NCBI GenBank assembly: GCA_964030475.1
Contig: CAXIPT010000001.1
Coordinates: forward strand, 7,897,687 to 7,961,686
Reading direction: 5' to 3'
Source: Tethya wilhelma
Taxonomy: Eukaryota > Porifera > Demospongiae > Tethyida > Tethyidae
Length of the DNA stretch: 64,000 nucleotides
Of the stretch, positions 22,212 through 33,221 are shown one piece after another. How positions within the stretch are numbered: position 1 is the stretch's first letter; every line of letters begins with the position of its first letter. The notes under the pieces were generated by a model. That model was given only the letters and a program-made list of their open reading frames with translations. It had not been told where the DNA came from and made no database searches. A program made the position numbers and the translations under genes.

Positions 22212-25200
22212 TTAATTATTATCATGAAATCCCACTATGCGTCCATGACCACCAAGATTTATCAGCAATTTTGAACTCTCTTGTGGTGTAATTGAATCAA
22301 GTGTGTGTATGTGACTTCTTGAGCCAAATGGTTTTGCTTTTGTTTTATTTACAATGGTGGTTTGTTTTTCGTTAGAAGCTGATGGTGACGAAGTCGAATG
22401 TGTTTCAGAGTCATAGCCTGGAGAGTGGATCTGTTCGTATTGTCTCTTGGCTGATGCCAGTGATCGTCTTACCTCTTTCAGTGCTTCATTATGTGACGCA
22501 GGTATTTTCTTGGGTTCTTTCTTTCCATCTGATGGTGGATTATGTTTCCTTACTTCGCTGAATAAATGTCTATATCTTTGTGAGACTTGTGAAGTTAATA
22601 TTTCCCCATCTGTTGGCTTTCTCTCACCTGAAGCATTGGTCATTCCAGACTTAAGTTTCTGTTGCTAGCAGTTTTGTTGTTGAGTGGAAGTTGGTCAGTT
22701 GATGGTGTACTCTTCTTTTTCAATTGATCTAGAAATTGCAAATGAAGTGGTTTGTCTTTTTCTGTTGTGTCTTTATCATCCACTACCGTCTCTCTGTTAG
22801 TGGAAACTGTTGTGCTCCTTCTTAATGCTAGTGGATTGTTCCCATGAACACCACCACTTACATGTAAATCAAATTGTAATGATCTCTTTTTCCTCATGTC
22901 TTGCTGACTCGTGGTGTGATGTTGACCTTCAAGTTTGTCTTTCTGTAGTTGCTCACGTCCATGAACACCATGGTGTATATCTAGCTCATCTCTACCTACA
23001 CTCCTACTTTTATTTTCCTGACTATGCTTTGCTAAGTCATTTTCTCCATATTTAGTACCTATTACATCACTGATGGTTCTGTTACCATCTCCGTACAAAC
23101 CACTACCAAGTCCACTTCTAACTCGATAAGTTGCATTATTTCTATCTTCACCAGCTTTGTGATCTCTGCCAGTTGATGTTTGACTACTAGTGGCACTCTT
23201 TCCATCTCTACTGTGAGCTCCATGCACAAGCTGGTGACCAACATCAACTCTGCCTCTGATGTGACCACTTTTTGCATTGCTTCCCAATTTATCATCTCCA
23301 TTTCTATGCCATCCACCAGCAATTCCACCTCGGCCTCTAGACATATGTTGATGGCCACCATCCAACCCAACTCTACTTTGATCTGCAACAGTCTGAGCAC
23401 CAGGTTCTCGTTTATATCCACTCAAGCTTCCTCCTCTACTTAATCGTCCTACACCACTACTATACACTGTTGTACTCCCTCCTCCTTCGCCACCTCCACC
23501 TCCCTCACTAGAACTACCTCCGCCACCTCCTCCATCACTACCACCAGCTCCACCAGCTCTGCCACCTCCATTGCCACCACCTCCACCATTGCTTCTTGTG
23601 CTACTTTCACCTCCACCTCCTCCACCATCATTGCCTTGGCTACTACTACCTTGAGCATCTCCAGATCCTTCGCCATTACTACTACTACTTCCTTTGCTCT
23701 GTTCTTTGCTTTGCCCATGTGATTTGCCTTCACTTCCTTTGCTACCGCCCCCTGCACCTCCTCCAAATCCAAAGTTTAATGCTGGAGCTATAGCTAAACC
23801 TGGTAGTCCAGGTCGCATGACAATATTACCGAATTCAAATGCTGCTGAAGCACGAACTCCAGTTTTCCCACTAGCTCCTGCATCAATGTTGAATGCCTTT
23901 ATCCCTGGCTTTGCACTTACTGAGGCATCCACACCCACTCCATCAAAACCACTTACACTAGCATTTCCAACCTTTGCTTCAAATCCAACAGAAGCACTAG
24001 CAGAAGCTGATGCAGTTATCTTAGCTCCAGCAACTTTAACTGTACCTGCTTTTACATCAAGTCCTGTTGCTTCAGCACTTGCACTTGCACTTGCTCCAAT
24101 TTCTACTCCCTTTACGTCTGCTTTGCCGGCTTTAACATCGATCCCTCTTGCACTTGCTGAGGCACTAGCTGTTGCACTAGTTTCGTCTCCAGTAATTTTA
24201 GCACTGCCAGTATCCACATTTGCAGCATTAGCAGATACTGAAATACTTCCTTTTACGCTTCCTTTTGCTACTGTTGCATCTACGTTTCCTACACTCAGTG
24301 ATGCAGCTGCTGCCTTGGCCTCAGCTGACCCTTTGCCTTCAATGGAAACTCCACTCACATCTTTATTCAGTGCTTTTAGACTTGCTGCTTTTGCAGCTGC
24401 TTCAGCATTAACGGAGACTTTGACAGTAGCACCTGACATATCTTTACTCGATACTTTCACATCAACTACTGTGGCTTCAGCTTTTGTGTTTGCACTGGCC
24501 TGGATCTTAGCACCTATCATGCTTGAATTGTTAACTTCAAAAACTGCAACTTTTGATGCTGCCAATGCACTTACAGCTTTCTTTATTTCCTTGGGCTTGA
24601 TGTCTTCCTTAGAGATTTTCATTTCTGATAAGGCTGCTATTGCTTTAGCTGAAAGATTTCCCTTTTTAACACTTACTTCACGAGTACATGTTTGAGTATC
24701 ATCAGCATCACTGTTTTGGGTTTCTTGTTCATGTTCTTCATTACTCTCAGATACAGGATCATCATTGTTATTGACATCCTCATCTGATTCTGAATCACTG
24801 TCTTCCTCATGATCTTCCTCTTGTGGATGTTCAGTTTCATGCTCTTCACACTCCTCTTGCTCTTCAACATTGCCAGCTTGTTCCTTGTTATCTTCCTCTT
24901 GTTCTCTATTCTCACCTGGTTCAGTTTGTTCCGGCTCATTACTTTCGTCTGGTTCTGGACCTGTCTCAGTAACCCCCACACAATCAATAGAAGACTGGTC
25001 ATTTTGAGGAAATTGATTGGGTATAATACAGTGATCATCACTGCCTTTTCTCTCAGCAACAATGCTGGCGCCTCTTTCATGATTCTCAGGAATATACCCT
25101 TTATTGGATGCTAGATCTTTGCTGCAAGCAGCATCATGTGCACTCATTGTTGCTGCTGAAGGTGCTATATCTGGATTTTGACAAATCTCAGGATGTAGCA

Positions 25201-25396
25201 CCTGATTTTTTTCATTTATTACCCGTTGCCTTAGAGTCAGATGGATTGGAGGTGGTGGTATTTCTTGTTCTAATTTGCGCAAATCAGACTCAATCCTGGC
25301 ATCTTTTGCTTCATTTCCTCGCAATATGTGACCATCACGGATATATGTGTATCTTGTACCAGTATCTGGTGAGTCTGAATCAGCACTCGAGCTCAT
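22212..25396 (-). CDS. Ala/Ser/Gly-rich repeat protein, frameshifted near the C-terminus
   Basis: ATG at 25396 (MSSSADSDSPDTG), directly after CCTCAGAAAA, so a 5'UTR intron is likely. The main frame runs to a stop at 22640 (918 residues). The family C-terminus (143 codons, 22643-22212, with GKKEPKKIPAS and HIHTLDSITPQ) continues in a different frame. Order: a start domain ending RIESDLRKLEQE (shared with 34690), an acidic Glu-rich stretch (about 150-235), about 300 residues of repeats built on ASASASA and xVxAGxxxVxG (240-545), a GVGVDASVSAKPGIKAFNI segment, Gly-rich tracts, and a basic His/Gly/Arg-rich region unique to this copy. No ZU5, death-fold, signal peptide or membrane segment. The alternating small/hydrophobic pattern suggests a beta-solenoid-like or disordered scaffold (inference). 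Function unknown. Confidence 0.75.
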
Positions 25397-26264
25397 TTTT
25401 CTGAGGAGTTTATGTCATGCATGCATGCAGGGCAAAGATAATCATTGCATGAGTTGCATATTTATTGTTACTGTATGCCTTATTGGGTAATTCATTCATG
25501 TGATCAATTATAGGTACATCCCTGAATAACAATGGAAGCACAAATTTGCTGATCCTATACAGATAAAATTTGCTGACTCAAGAATTATAACAATAAATTA
25601 TAGTAATGAATATCATGAATATTAAATAATCAGTAAGCTTGTCCCTACGTGTACAATGACACCCCCCTAAAACCTAGCAAGAAAGGGTCTGGTGTCCAGA
25701 TAATGACATGTATGGTAGCTAGTAGCTGCATAACTTTTGCTACTATAGAATCAATTTATAGGGGCTTGCATATACAATAATCAATATGAGACATGACAGT
25801 ATAAGGTCTTAGCTAGCTAGCAACTACCATGCAAGCTAGACTTACTACGGGCAATACTATAGCAGCTAGCTCATAGTAATTACTATGATCATCGTTGAAT
25901 ACTGGCTACACATTCCACACTAATAATTTATTCATACTCAGGCTTACTTAAAGTTCTTATCGCTTAGACTAGCTGCCAAGTCAAGTACCAGTCAATCCAG
26001 GGATGATCTAGTATTACTATAATACCATAGAATATCTATGATAATACTATTATAATTACAAGGAGTGTGGCTCGCTTCGCTCGCCACGCTCCTTGCATGA
26101 GTATGAAGTATACTGGTGTTTGACTGCTAGATGCATGCAAGCACAGGCATCTGCAGAGTAACAACTGGGTGGTGAAAGGTAACCTGTTACCATGCTGCAT
26201 TGCATGCATTTACTGGATTGCTCCTCATTGCAATTAATTTGGCCAGCTCAGCAATTAATTTACC
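25397..26264. other. AT-rich intergenic region with one perfect-looking hairpin
   Basis: No gene seen. At 26059-26095 a 37-nt near-palindrome (CAAGGAGTGTGGC ... GCCACGCTCCTTG) forms a strong hairpin. Confidence 0.5.
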
Positions 26265-26471
26265 TCGTTACGTGACGTCACAGACGACCCTTTTCCGACT
26301 TCCGCCATTTTTGTAATCAGCTGGCAAAGAAACTCGTTATCTGGCTAGCTGTGTTTCGTGTACAGCGACAGAGCAGCAGACTCCTAAAAGGGAAAGCTCT
26401 CCCTCGCTACTCATCTTTTGTGAAAAATTGGCAGCTCTATCACGCCTCTTTGTCGGATATGGATGCCACTG
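26265..26471 (+). promoter_or_regulatory. CRE-type promoter and candidate first coding exon
   Basis: A full cAMP-response element TGACGTCA is at 26273-26280, with CCGCCATTTTTG (YY1-like) near 26300. At 26459 ATGGATGCCACTG runs into a consensus donor GTAAGC at 26472, a typical short first coding exon. It is in phase 1, which does not join in frame to the exon at 27235 (a stop would follow), so an intermediate exon is missing or the two are unrelated. Around 26650 there is a direct repeat of CACACGGACGGA. Confidence 0.45.
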
Positions 26472-27219
26472 GTAAGCCTTTTCAGCGATCTCAAAAATAG
26501 TCAGCCATACTTGTAGCGCTTGTGATTCTATCCTAGGCTAGCACTATCTAAGCTAGCTGTCTAGGCACACTTTTCATAGCTTGCGTTCTCCACAGTCAAG
26601 AGAAAAAGCAGCTTTTAGTTCGAGGTCGCATCACTTCCGGTGACCCTCCGTAACACACGGACGGACACACGGACGGACAAAATTTTGCTTATAATATGAT
26701 GCATGCAAAATAGCTATGACATCTGACTTACAATGATTAGTATTTCTATGGCAGTTCTGGGAGGTTTTTGAGGGCTTTATCAGCAATAATAAAGAGTCCA
26801 CGGTCCAGATATTCAGATATCGATTTGCCTGCGGGAATTCGTTCTGTGGTTCTGTTGACGTGACGCGTACATTTATGACATTGTATTCCCGCGCATGCGC
26901 ATGCTTATTCTAAATAACGCACATCACCAAGCTGATGATGCACTGAGTGCAAAAGAGTTCACATTAATGCATTCAAAATTGAAATAAGGACCAAATGCGC
27001 TGCAGGGAGCAAAATGACTCTTTGAATATATTTGTGTATGAGCCCGGTCAGTAACCCTGCAGCACTGCAGTGGTCTGTTTCATATGAACGGCTTTAGCGG
27101 AAGTCACTCTTGCAAAAAGTGCTGAGAGTCTGTGAATTCAGAGTCAATTTAAATTTCATCTCCACACCAATTGCTATGGTAATCTCAACTGTGATGACCG
27201 TGGCAGTGAAGGAAAGAAC
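26472..27219. other. Presumed intron/intergenic sequence
   Basis: No coding exon could be fixed. An NRF1-like GCGCATGCGCATGC lies near 26892. Confidence 0.35.
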
Positions 27220-27757
27220 ATGATGTGTTTGCAGAGTCTCAGTAGAAATTGGTGGCCTGAGCCTGGACTGGGCCAGCGATCAGAAGCTGAACTATTCACT
27301 GTCAGCCTGATGCTACTGAGGTAAGTTTGATCTCTGCTCTCCCTGGTATGGCAGGGTTACAGTTCAGTTCCTCCCCTTCCCCCCCTGCTGGGCCCAGTGG
27401 CAACACACATGTACACACATCATTGCAGTGACACACACATTCACTTACAGGTATTCTCAGACTAAGACTCCCCCATGCACTGAGCGGACTGATGCATCTG
27501 AGCTAATTGAGGGGTTGGCTGCCTCAGCTAGGCTCTGGAGTAGATACCATAGGAGACGAGTGAATGGAATGTTACAAGTGAAGGACAAGAGAGCAGCTAG
27601 CCGCCATGCAGCAGTGCACGGTAGCAGAGCCACTGCCATGTTGAAGGATTATACCACCACTGAAGAATGGTACGTGAAAGAAACTTGTATTATGATTAAT
27701 TTTGCTAATGTTGTTCCCAGAAGCATATCCTTCCGCATCATAGTAGATCATCACTAA
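27220..27757 (+). CDS. Small unrecognised basic protein, two exons
   Basis: Exon A ends at 27320 (CTACTGAG|GTAAGT). It starts either at the in-frame ATG pair 27220/27223 or at the acceptor TGTTTGCAG (27235). Exon B runs from 27451 (CACTTACAG) to a stop at 27757. The join is in phase and gives SLSRNWWPEPGLGQRSEAEL followed by a Ser/Ala/Arg-rich helix region (LAASARLWSRYHRRRVNG). A donor GTACGT at 27670 could be used, but splicing to the next AG gives an immediate stop, so read-through to 27757 is equally likely. About 127 residues; no domain recognised. It may use the promoter at 26265. Confidence 0.45.
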
Positions 27758-28373
27758 CTTTATTAATAATCATTGATTCCTACAATGCCATGTTACATGA
27801 CACTTTGATTGAACAACCACATGCAGCCTTTTGGAATTGCGTTCGAATCCTAGAGGCCTGTCGTCTGTTTTTCCACTAATGAAAACCATATGACATTGTA
27901 TAACCAACCAACAGCTGAGCAGTCATAACAGTATACTCTTGGTTCTGCTGAGTCAGCAAGTCACAAATTATTACATAGTTAATCGTGGTCTTCAATTCTT
28001 ATACGTGCAAATTGGCTCACCAACATTAGGACTAGCATATACCTGTGGTTAAAAAGACACGTGACATAATTATGTGTTTTCTGCAATCTGATTGAAATGC
28101 TCAAATTCCGTTCCCTGAGCCAAGAAATCTGTCGTATTTCACCAGACTCTTTTTTCCCTTGCATGCAAGGGAGGAGTCTGGACATGAGACTAAACAACAA
28201 TAAAAAAAAGAAAAACAATAAAATATTGGAAACAAATTTTGCAGATGCATAGATGGCAACAAATTCTTTGATCAATGACTTATATTTTCACATCATAGTG
28301 TAACATAAAAAGTATATCCCCTCACATCATAAACATTAAAATCCCCCCCCCCCCAAAAAAAAAATATGCAAGC
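27758..28373. other. Intergenic region with tRNA-like 3' half and hairpin
   Basis: Near 27848 GTTCGAATCCTAG resembles a tRNA T arm. At about 28140-28182 CCAGACTC...TTGCATGCAAG...GAGTCTGG is a hairpin. A poly-C/poly-A run lies at 28343-28364. The minus-strand open frame 27979-28275 overlaps the hairpin and is not supported. Confidence 0.4.
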
Positions 28374-29247
28374 TTAATTATTGTCCATCAGTTTAACTTT
28401 TGCCACTCGGAAATTAATGCAATCATTTTTAAGATACTTCGGTTCTAGTTTATTATGAGAGATACATAGATGCTGGCCCCAGCCAAAATTTTTATCTCCT
28501 CGCGTCACTCTACTAGCAGCATTTTCAGGTGTTTGATCATTGTAGTGGATTATCTCAGTATGATGCTTCTTCCCTCCTTCCTGGTCCACTAGTTGGACTG
28601 TGATGTCACCATGAAATGGCCATGTTAGGTGATCGTCATATGTTCCCTTCATGAGACAGGTAAACACAGAGAGGTGTGTTCCTTTCCCATCACCAAATCC
28701 ATTGGCATAAATTCTTAAGCAAAGCTTGTACCCTCCCTGATGAGAGTAGAAAGGAGGGGAGTGCAAAGCAGTGTTCTCCCTTTTGTTTTTTGCAAAATTC
28801 TTCATTGTGAATTCAACATAGCCTAGTACTGGAACAGCTGTGATTTGAGCAGTTTCAATGCTCGCCTGCAGTCCAGAAACTTGATCTTTGAGTGTTTCAT
28901 TTTCAGATTTAAGTCGTGTAACTTCGATTTCAAGGAAACTATAACTACCTCCAATTGTGGCATAGCTCGCTCTAAGTATTTCATTCTCCCTCTCCAGTTT
29001 GTTCAGTTTCTCTTCAAGTGACAGTAGTCTGGAGTAGCTGGATGCTTGTAGAGACATGTGGGTGACCAAGTTCTCATTGAGATGGGCTCGCATATCTTTA
29101 CGAGGTAGCTTCACATCACATCCAATATGGTGGAAGTCGCAGGCAATGACTGCCTTTGGACAGTCTTTAGCAACATGTTTCTCAAGATTTTGGCGTTGAA
29201 GGAATGTACCACAGTCATTTGGACATCTTACTGGGTGGTAGCCACAC
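28374..29247 (-). pseudogene. TRAF-like gene, 5'-truncated at a CA repeat
   Basis: The frame from the microsatellite to the stop encodes the second half of the TRAF-like proteins next door: one TRAF zinc finger (GYHPVRCPNDCG... CDFHHIGCDVKLP), a leucine-rich coiled coil (LEEKLNKLERENEILRASY) and an intact MATH domain (VPVLGYVEFTMKNF ... INFRVAKVKL). The RING and first zinc fingers are missing: similarity stops exactly at (CA)n 29247-29294, whose other side is unrelated sequence. Without a start codon in unique sequence, this is best called a truncated copy. If expressed, a RING-less TRAF could act as a dominant decoy (speculation). Confidence 0.85.
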
Positions 29248-29262
29248 NCACACACACACACA

Positions 29263-29294
<32 letters not shown>

Positions 29295-29461
29295 TGTGCA
29301 CGCAGACACATGTACACACACCCTCAGCTGTGGTGTGATGTTGCATCTCAAGACACTGGATGCCTGTGTATTGCATGGCATTCTACTCTAGTTTAATTAA
29401 CATTAATTGGGAAATCATAATAATAATATTATGCATTCCGGATCCCTAAAGAGTTTGTCCA

Positions 29462-30908
29462 TTAAACATGTAGTGTAGCATGAGGGATCTTTATCTTGGT
29501 GACTCGAAAATTAATGGAATCATTTTTTAGATACTTTGGCTTCAGTCTATCATGAGAAATAAACTTGAAATGGCCCCAACCATCATTCTTGTCTCCTTGT
29601 ATCACTCTATCAGCGTAACTTTCAGGTGTTCTCTCAGTATAGGTGACTATCTCAGTATGATGTTTCTTCCCTCCTTCCTTATCCACTAGTTGGACTGTAA
29701 TTTTAGCATGAAATGGCCACTTAAGGCGATCATCGTAAGCTCCCTTCATTAGACAGGTAAACACAGAGAGGTGTGTTCCTTTCCCATCACCAGCTCCATT
29801 AGCATCAACTTTCAAACAAAGCTTGTACCCTCCATGATGAGAGTAGAAAGGAGGGGAGTGCAAAGCAGTGTCGTTTTTCTTATTTTCTTCAAAATTCTTC
29901 ATTGCGAATTCGACGTAGCCCAGTACTGGAACAGCTGTGATTTGAGCAGTCTCAATACTTGCTTGCAGTCCAGAGAATTGATCTTTGAGTGTTTGATTTT
30001 CAGATTTAAGTTGTGTCACTTCAGCTTGGACAGCACTACACCTACCTTCAATTGTTGCATAACTCGCTCTAAGTATCTCATTCTCCCTCTCTAGTTTGTC
30101 CACTTTCTCTTGAAGTGAAGTTAGTAATCCACTTTGACTAGCTTGTAGCTTGGAGTAGCTGGCTGTTTGTAGAGATGTGTGGGTGACCAAGTTCTCATTG
30201 AGATGGGCTGGCATATCTTTGCGTGGTAGCTTTACATCACATCCAACATGATGGAAGTCACAGGCAATAACTGTCTTAGGACAGTCTTTAGTGACATGGT
30301 TCTCAAGATCTTGACGTTGAGGAAATGTACTACACTTATTTGGACATCTTACCGGGTGGTAGCTACACACGGGCCAGTGATTATTGATGACATCTCCATA
30401 GTGAGATTCATAGCTATGACAATACTCACAGCTAAATGGACGTTTGTCACAGTGTTCAGTTAGATGGAAAATTAAATTTGAACGTTTGATCAACTCAGAA
30501 CAAGACATGCACTCAATGTGAGTGTGTTCACACCCCTCTAGCTGTTTGTCAGGTTCTGGGGACAAATTGAGGTGATTGTCAAGCTGACCTAGCTCACCCT
30601 TCCACTCACAACCTTTCTGTTTGTATGAGCAGTAGACTTGAAACCCATAGAGTGTGCGTTGAAGTCCTTTATTGTGGAAAATAGTGAAATTCTCTTCTTT
30701 GCATGTTGGACAAGGTTTGTCATCAGTTTTGATTCTCTCAATGCAAACTCCACAGAAATTGTATCCACAGCAGGAAACTATATGAGGCTTGGAAATGATT
30801 TGCAGACACAAGGGACACTCTGATTGAACAGCTTTTGGTGGCCTTTCCACAAACTCACACTCAAAATCCTAGACCTATTGTTTCTGCTTTTCCACTCTCT
30901 ATAGCCAT
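29462..30908 (-). CDS. TRAF-like RING - zinc finger - MATH protein with N-terminal 1-nt frameshift
   Basis: The main frame (GTG-initiated as first open codon at 30850) encodes RING-type CPLC...CCGYNFCGVC...CPTC (about residues 10-50), TRAF-type zinc fingers (about 75-225), a coiled coil (LQEKVDKLERENEILRASY, about 245-295) and a C-terminal MATH/TRAF-C domain (about 305-455). Compared with the intact neighbour, the natural ATG is at 30908 (MAIESGKAET...), but GGATTTTGAG has one extra base relative to GGATATGAG, putting a stop before the RING. So it is a recent pseudogene, an allele, or a sequencing error. TRAFs trimerise through the coiled coil and MATH and link receptors to ubiquitin signalling. 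No intron in the coding part. Confidence 0.9.
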
Positions 30909-30912
30909 TTTA

Positions 30913-31826
30913 GTGCATACCCACATAATAATGCCTCGGTTGACCAGGAATGAAGACACACCCAAACCACAATGTCACAGTCAACCAACATCTGCATGTG
31001 GCTTACAGGGCAACACGGCTTCATGGATACCTATAGTAGAGAACCAGCTCATTGACTTGACTCTCTTTCTCCTCATGCATGTATTTGTAGGCCTGGAAGG
31101 TCTGGGTATGTATGCATGAGGATCCAGATACAGAATCCTTTGAACAATCGCCAACTATGTGAAAATGAGGGCTGCATGGTAAAACTTCTCATGTATACCT
31201 TATACTTCACAAATCATGTTTGCAAAATCTGTGGTAGCTAGTAAATACATGCAGGTAATGCACCTTAGCTTATTACTGAATCGTTTATAATTTTATATTA
31301 TATGATCACTTTTTTACTCCTATACATTGGAAGTCGAACTGGTGTCTATGAATAGTAGTACCGTATAGCCGGAAAATTTGGCGAGAATTAAATTTGGTGG
31401 ATTGAGCAAACCTTGAATTTGGCGGATTTTAATTTGGCGGAGCGAGCCGATCACGTGCACAATATGCGTACGTACGCATATACGTATACGCACACGCACT
31501 AAATATTGGCGGATTTTAATTTGGCGCTAGTAAGTCTCATCCGCCAATCCGCCAAATTTAATTCCCCGCCAAATTTTCCGGCTATACGGTATGTACTACA
31601 ATTCTCTGCTCCAATGCTTGTGAGTCTTGTGGCTCAATGGTAAGAGCATTTGACTAGAATTCGAAAGACCTGGATTGAATCCCACCTAGATCTCAAATTT
31701 TTTTTCCTTTGATATTTCATGGCATAGCTAATTATTCATTAGTAATTATTTTCAGTTGTGAATATTATCTTCGCTTATGATACATTGTATGTTGGTCTGT
31801 GATGCAAAAAAACAAAGTTGACAAAT
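30913..31826. other. Intergenic region between TRAF genes
   Basis: Contains the MITE at 31359-31591 and a tRNA-like sequence at about 31623-31690 (GTGGCTCAATGGTAAGAGC A box; TGGATTGAATCCCA in place of a B box; stems poorly paired). The plus-strand frame 30835-31119 is the opposite strand of the TRAF 5' end plus flank and is not supported. Confidence 0.5.
31359..31591. repeat. Palindromic MITE-like element
   Basis: Ends TACCGTATAGCCGGAAAATTTGG and CCAAATTTTCCGGCTATACGGTA (each shown part is under 25 bp) are inverted copies. The interior repeats TTTGGCGGA and includes alternating CGTACGTACGCATATACGTA. Same terminal family as 585, 9564 and 49547. Confidence 0.88.
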
Positions 31827-33194
31827 TTAACAATAATTTTGATTGTCTATTTTAACATTGGTGACTCGGAAATGAATGCGATCATTTTTAAGATACTTTG
31901 GCTGTAGTTTATCGTGAGAAAAGAACTGGTGACGGCCTAATCCACGATTCTTATCTCCTTGTGTCACTCTACCAGCAGAAGTATCATGTGATTTATCAGT
32001 GTAGGGGATTGTGTCAGTACAATGTTCCTCTTGTCCTTCCTGATCCACTAGTTGGACTGTGATTTCACCACGGAATGGCCACTTGAGGTGATCGTCAAAC
32101 TCTCCCTTCATTAGATTGGTAAACACAGAGAGATGTGTTCCTTCAGCTGTACCAAATCCATTGGCATAAACTCTGAGACAGAACTTGTAGCCTCTCTGGT
32201 GGGTGTAGAAAGGAGCAGAGTACCATCGACCACCATCTCTCTTGTGTTGTTCAAAGTTCACCATAGTGAATTCAACATATCCCAGTACTGGTGTGACTGT
32301 GTTTTGTGGAGAATGGGCTGCTCCAGTGCTCACTCGTAGTCTTGACACTTGATGTTTGAGTATTTCATTCTCCCTTTCCAGTCTGTTCATTTTATTTTGA
32401 AGTGTAGTTAGTAATCCACTCTGTCTAGCTAGTAATTTGGAATGACTGGCTGCTTGTAGAGACATGTGGGTAACCAAGTTCTCATTGAGATGGGCTGACA
32501 TATCTTTACGAGGTAGCTTCATGTCACATCCAACATGATGAAAGTCACAGGTAATGACAGTCTCGGGACAGTCTTTAGTGACATGTTTCTCAAGATCCTG
32601 ATGTTTCAGAGTTATACCACACTCATTTGGACATCTTACTGGGTGGTAACCACACACAGGCCAATGATTGATGATGACATTTTCATAGGAAGACTCATAG
32701 CTGTGGCAGTACTCACAGCTGAATGGATGTTTGTCACAGTGTTCACTTTGATGGACAGCAACGTTGGAACGTTTGATCAACTCAGAGCAGTAGATACATT
32801 CAACATGACTGTACTCACACCCCTCTAGCTGTTTATCAGGTTGTGGAGACAAATTGAGGTGATTGTCGAGCTGGCCTAGCTCCCCCTTCCATTCACAACC
32901 TTCCTCTTTGTTTGAGCAGTAGACTTGAAACCCATGGAGAGAGCGTTGAAGTCTCTTATCATGAAAAGTAGTGAAGTTCTCTTCGTTACATGTTGGACAA
33001 GGCTTGTTGTTATCTTTTAGTTTCTCAATACAAACTCTACAAAAGCTGTATCCACAGCAGGAGACTTGGTGAGGCTTGCAGATGATTAGCGGACACAAGG
33101 GACACTCTGATTGAATAGCTTTTGGTGGCCTTTCCACAAACTCACACTCATATCCTAGGCTTGTTTTTTCTGCCTTTCCAGTGACAGTAGCCAT
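31827..33194 (-). CDS. TRAF-like RING - zinc finger - coiled coil - MATH protein (intact)
   Basis: I choose the ATG at 33194 (MATVTGKAEK) because it aligns with the neighbour's start; an in-frame ATG nine codons upstream (33221) is less likely. The 455-residue intronless frame has a RING (CPLC...SCCGYSFCRVC...CPTC, about 24-60), TRAF zinc fingers (about 90-235), a coiled coil (LQNKMNRLERENEILKHQV) and a MATH domain (VTPVLGYVEFTMVNF ... IHFRVTNVKI). In the RING, the usual C-G-H is C-G-Y, as in the neighbour at 29462, so the canonical His zinc ligand is absent while an extra Cys precedes it. The expected role is cytoplasmic signalling adaptor or E3 ligase. Tandem with two decayed copies, all in one orientation. 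Confidence 0.93.
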   Translation of the reverse strand: MATVTGKAEKTSLGYECEFVERPPKAIQSECPLCPLIICKPHQVSCCGYSFCRVCIEKLKDNNKPCPTCNEENFTTFHDKRLQRSLHGFQVYCSNKEEGCEWKGELGQLDNHLNLSPQPDKQLEGCEYSHVECIYCSELIKRSNVAVHQSEHCDKHPFSCEYCHSYESSYENVIINHWPVCGYHPVRCPNECGITLKHQDLEKHVTKDCPETVITCDFHHVGCDMKLPRKDMSAHLNENLVTHMSLQAASHSKLLARQSGLLTTLQNKMNRLERENEILKHQVSRLRVSTGAAHSPQNTVTPVLGYVEFTMVNFEQHKRDGGRWYSAPFYTHQRGYKFCLRVYANGFGTAEGTHLSVFTNLMKGEFDDHLKWPFRGEITVQLVDQEGQEEHCTDTIPYTDKSHDTSAGRVTQGDKNRGLGRHQFFSHDKLQPKYLKNDRIHFRVTNVKIDNQNYC

Positions 33195-33221
33195 TTTTGT
33201 ATGTGTGCATACACAACCCAA

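Noticed and set aside
23694..24695. 333-codon open frame on the plus strand
   Set aside because: It is the exact antisense of the ASASAS repeat region. GCT/AGC-type codon bias keeps the opposite strand open, and the translation (Ala/Leu/Pro/Thr mix) shows no domain. The same applies to 35501-36244, 12091-12576 and 34868-35188.
27979..28275. 98-codon minus-strand ORF with hydrophobic run
   Set aside because: Overlaps a hairpin repeat and poly-T tract; the hydrophobic Phe/Leu run comes from the latter.
31623..31690. Possible tRNA gene
   Set aside because: A-box is good, but the T arm and acceptor stem do not pair. Treated as tRNA-like/SINE remnant, as is 7598-7672.
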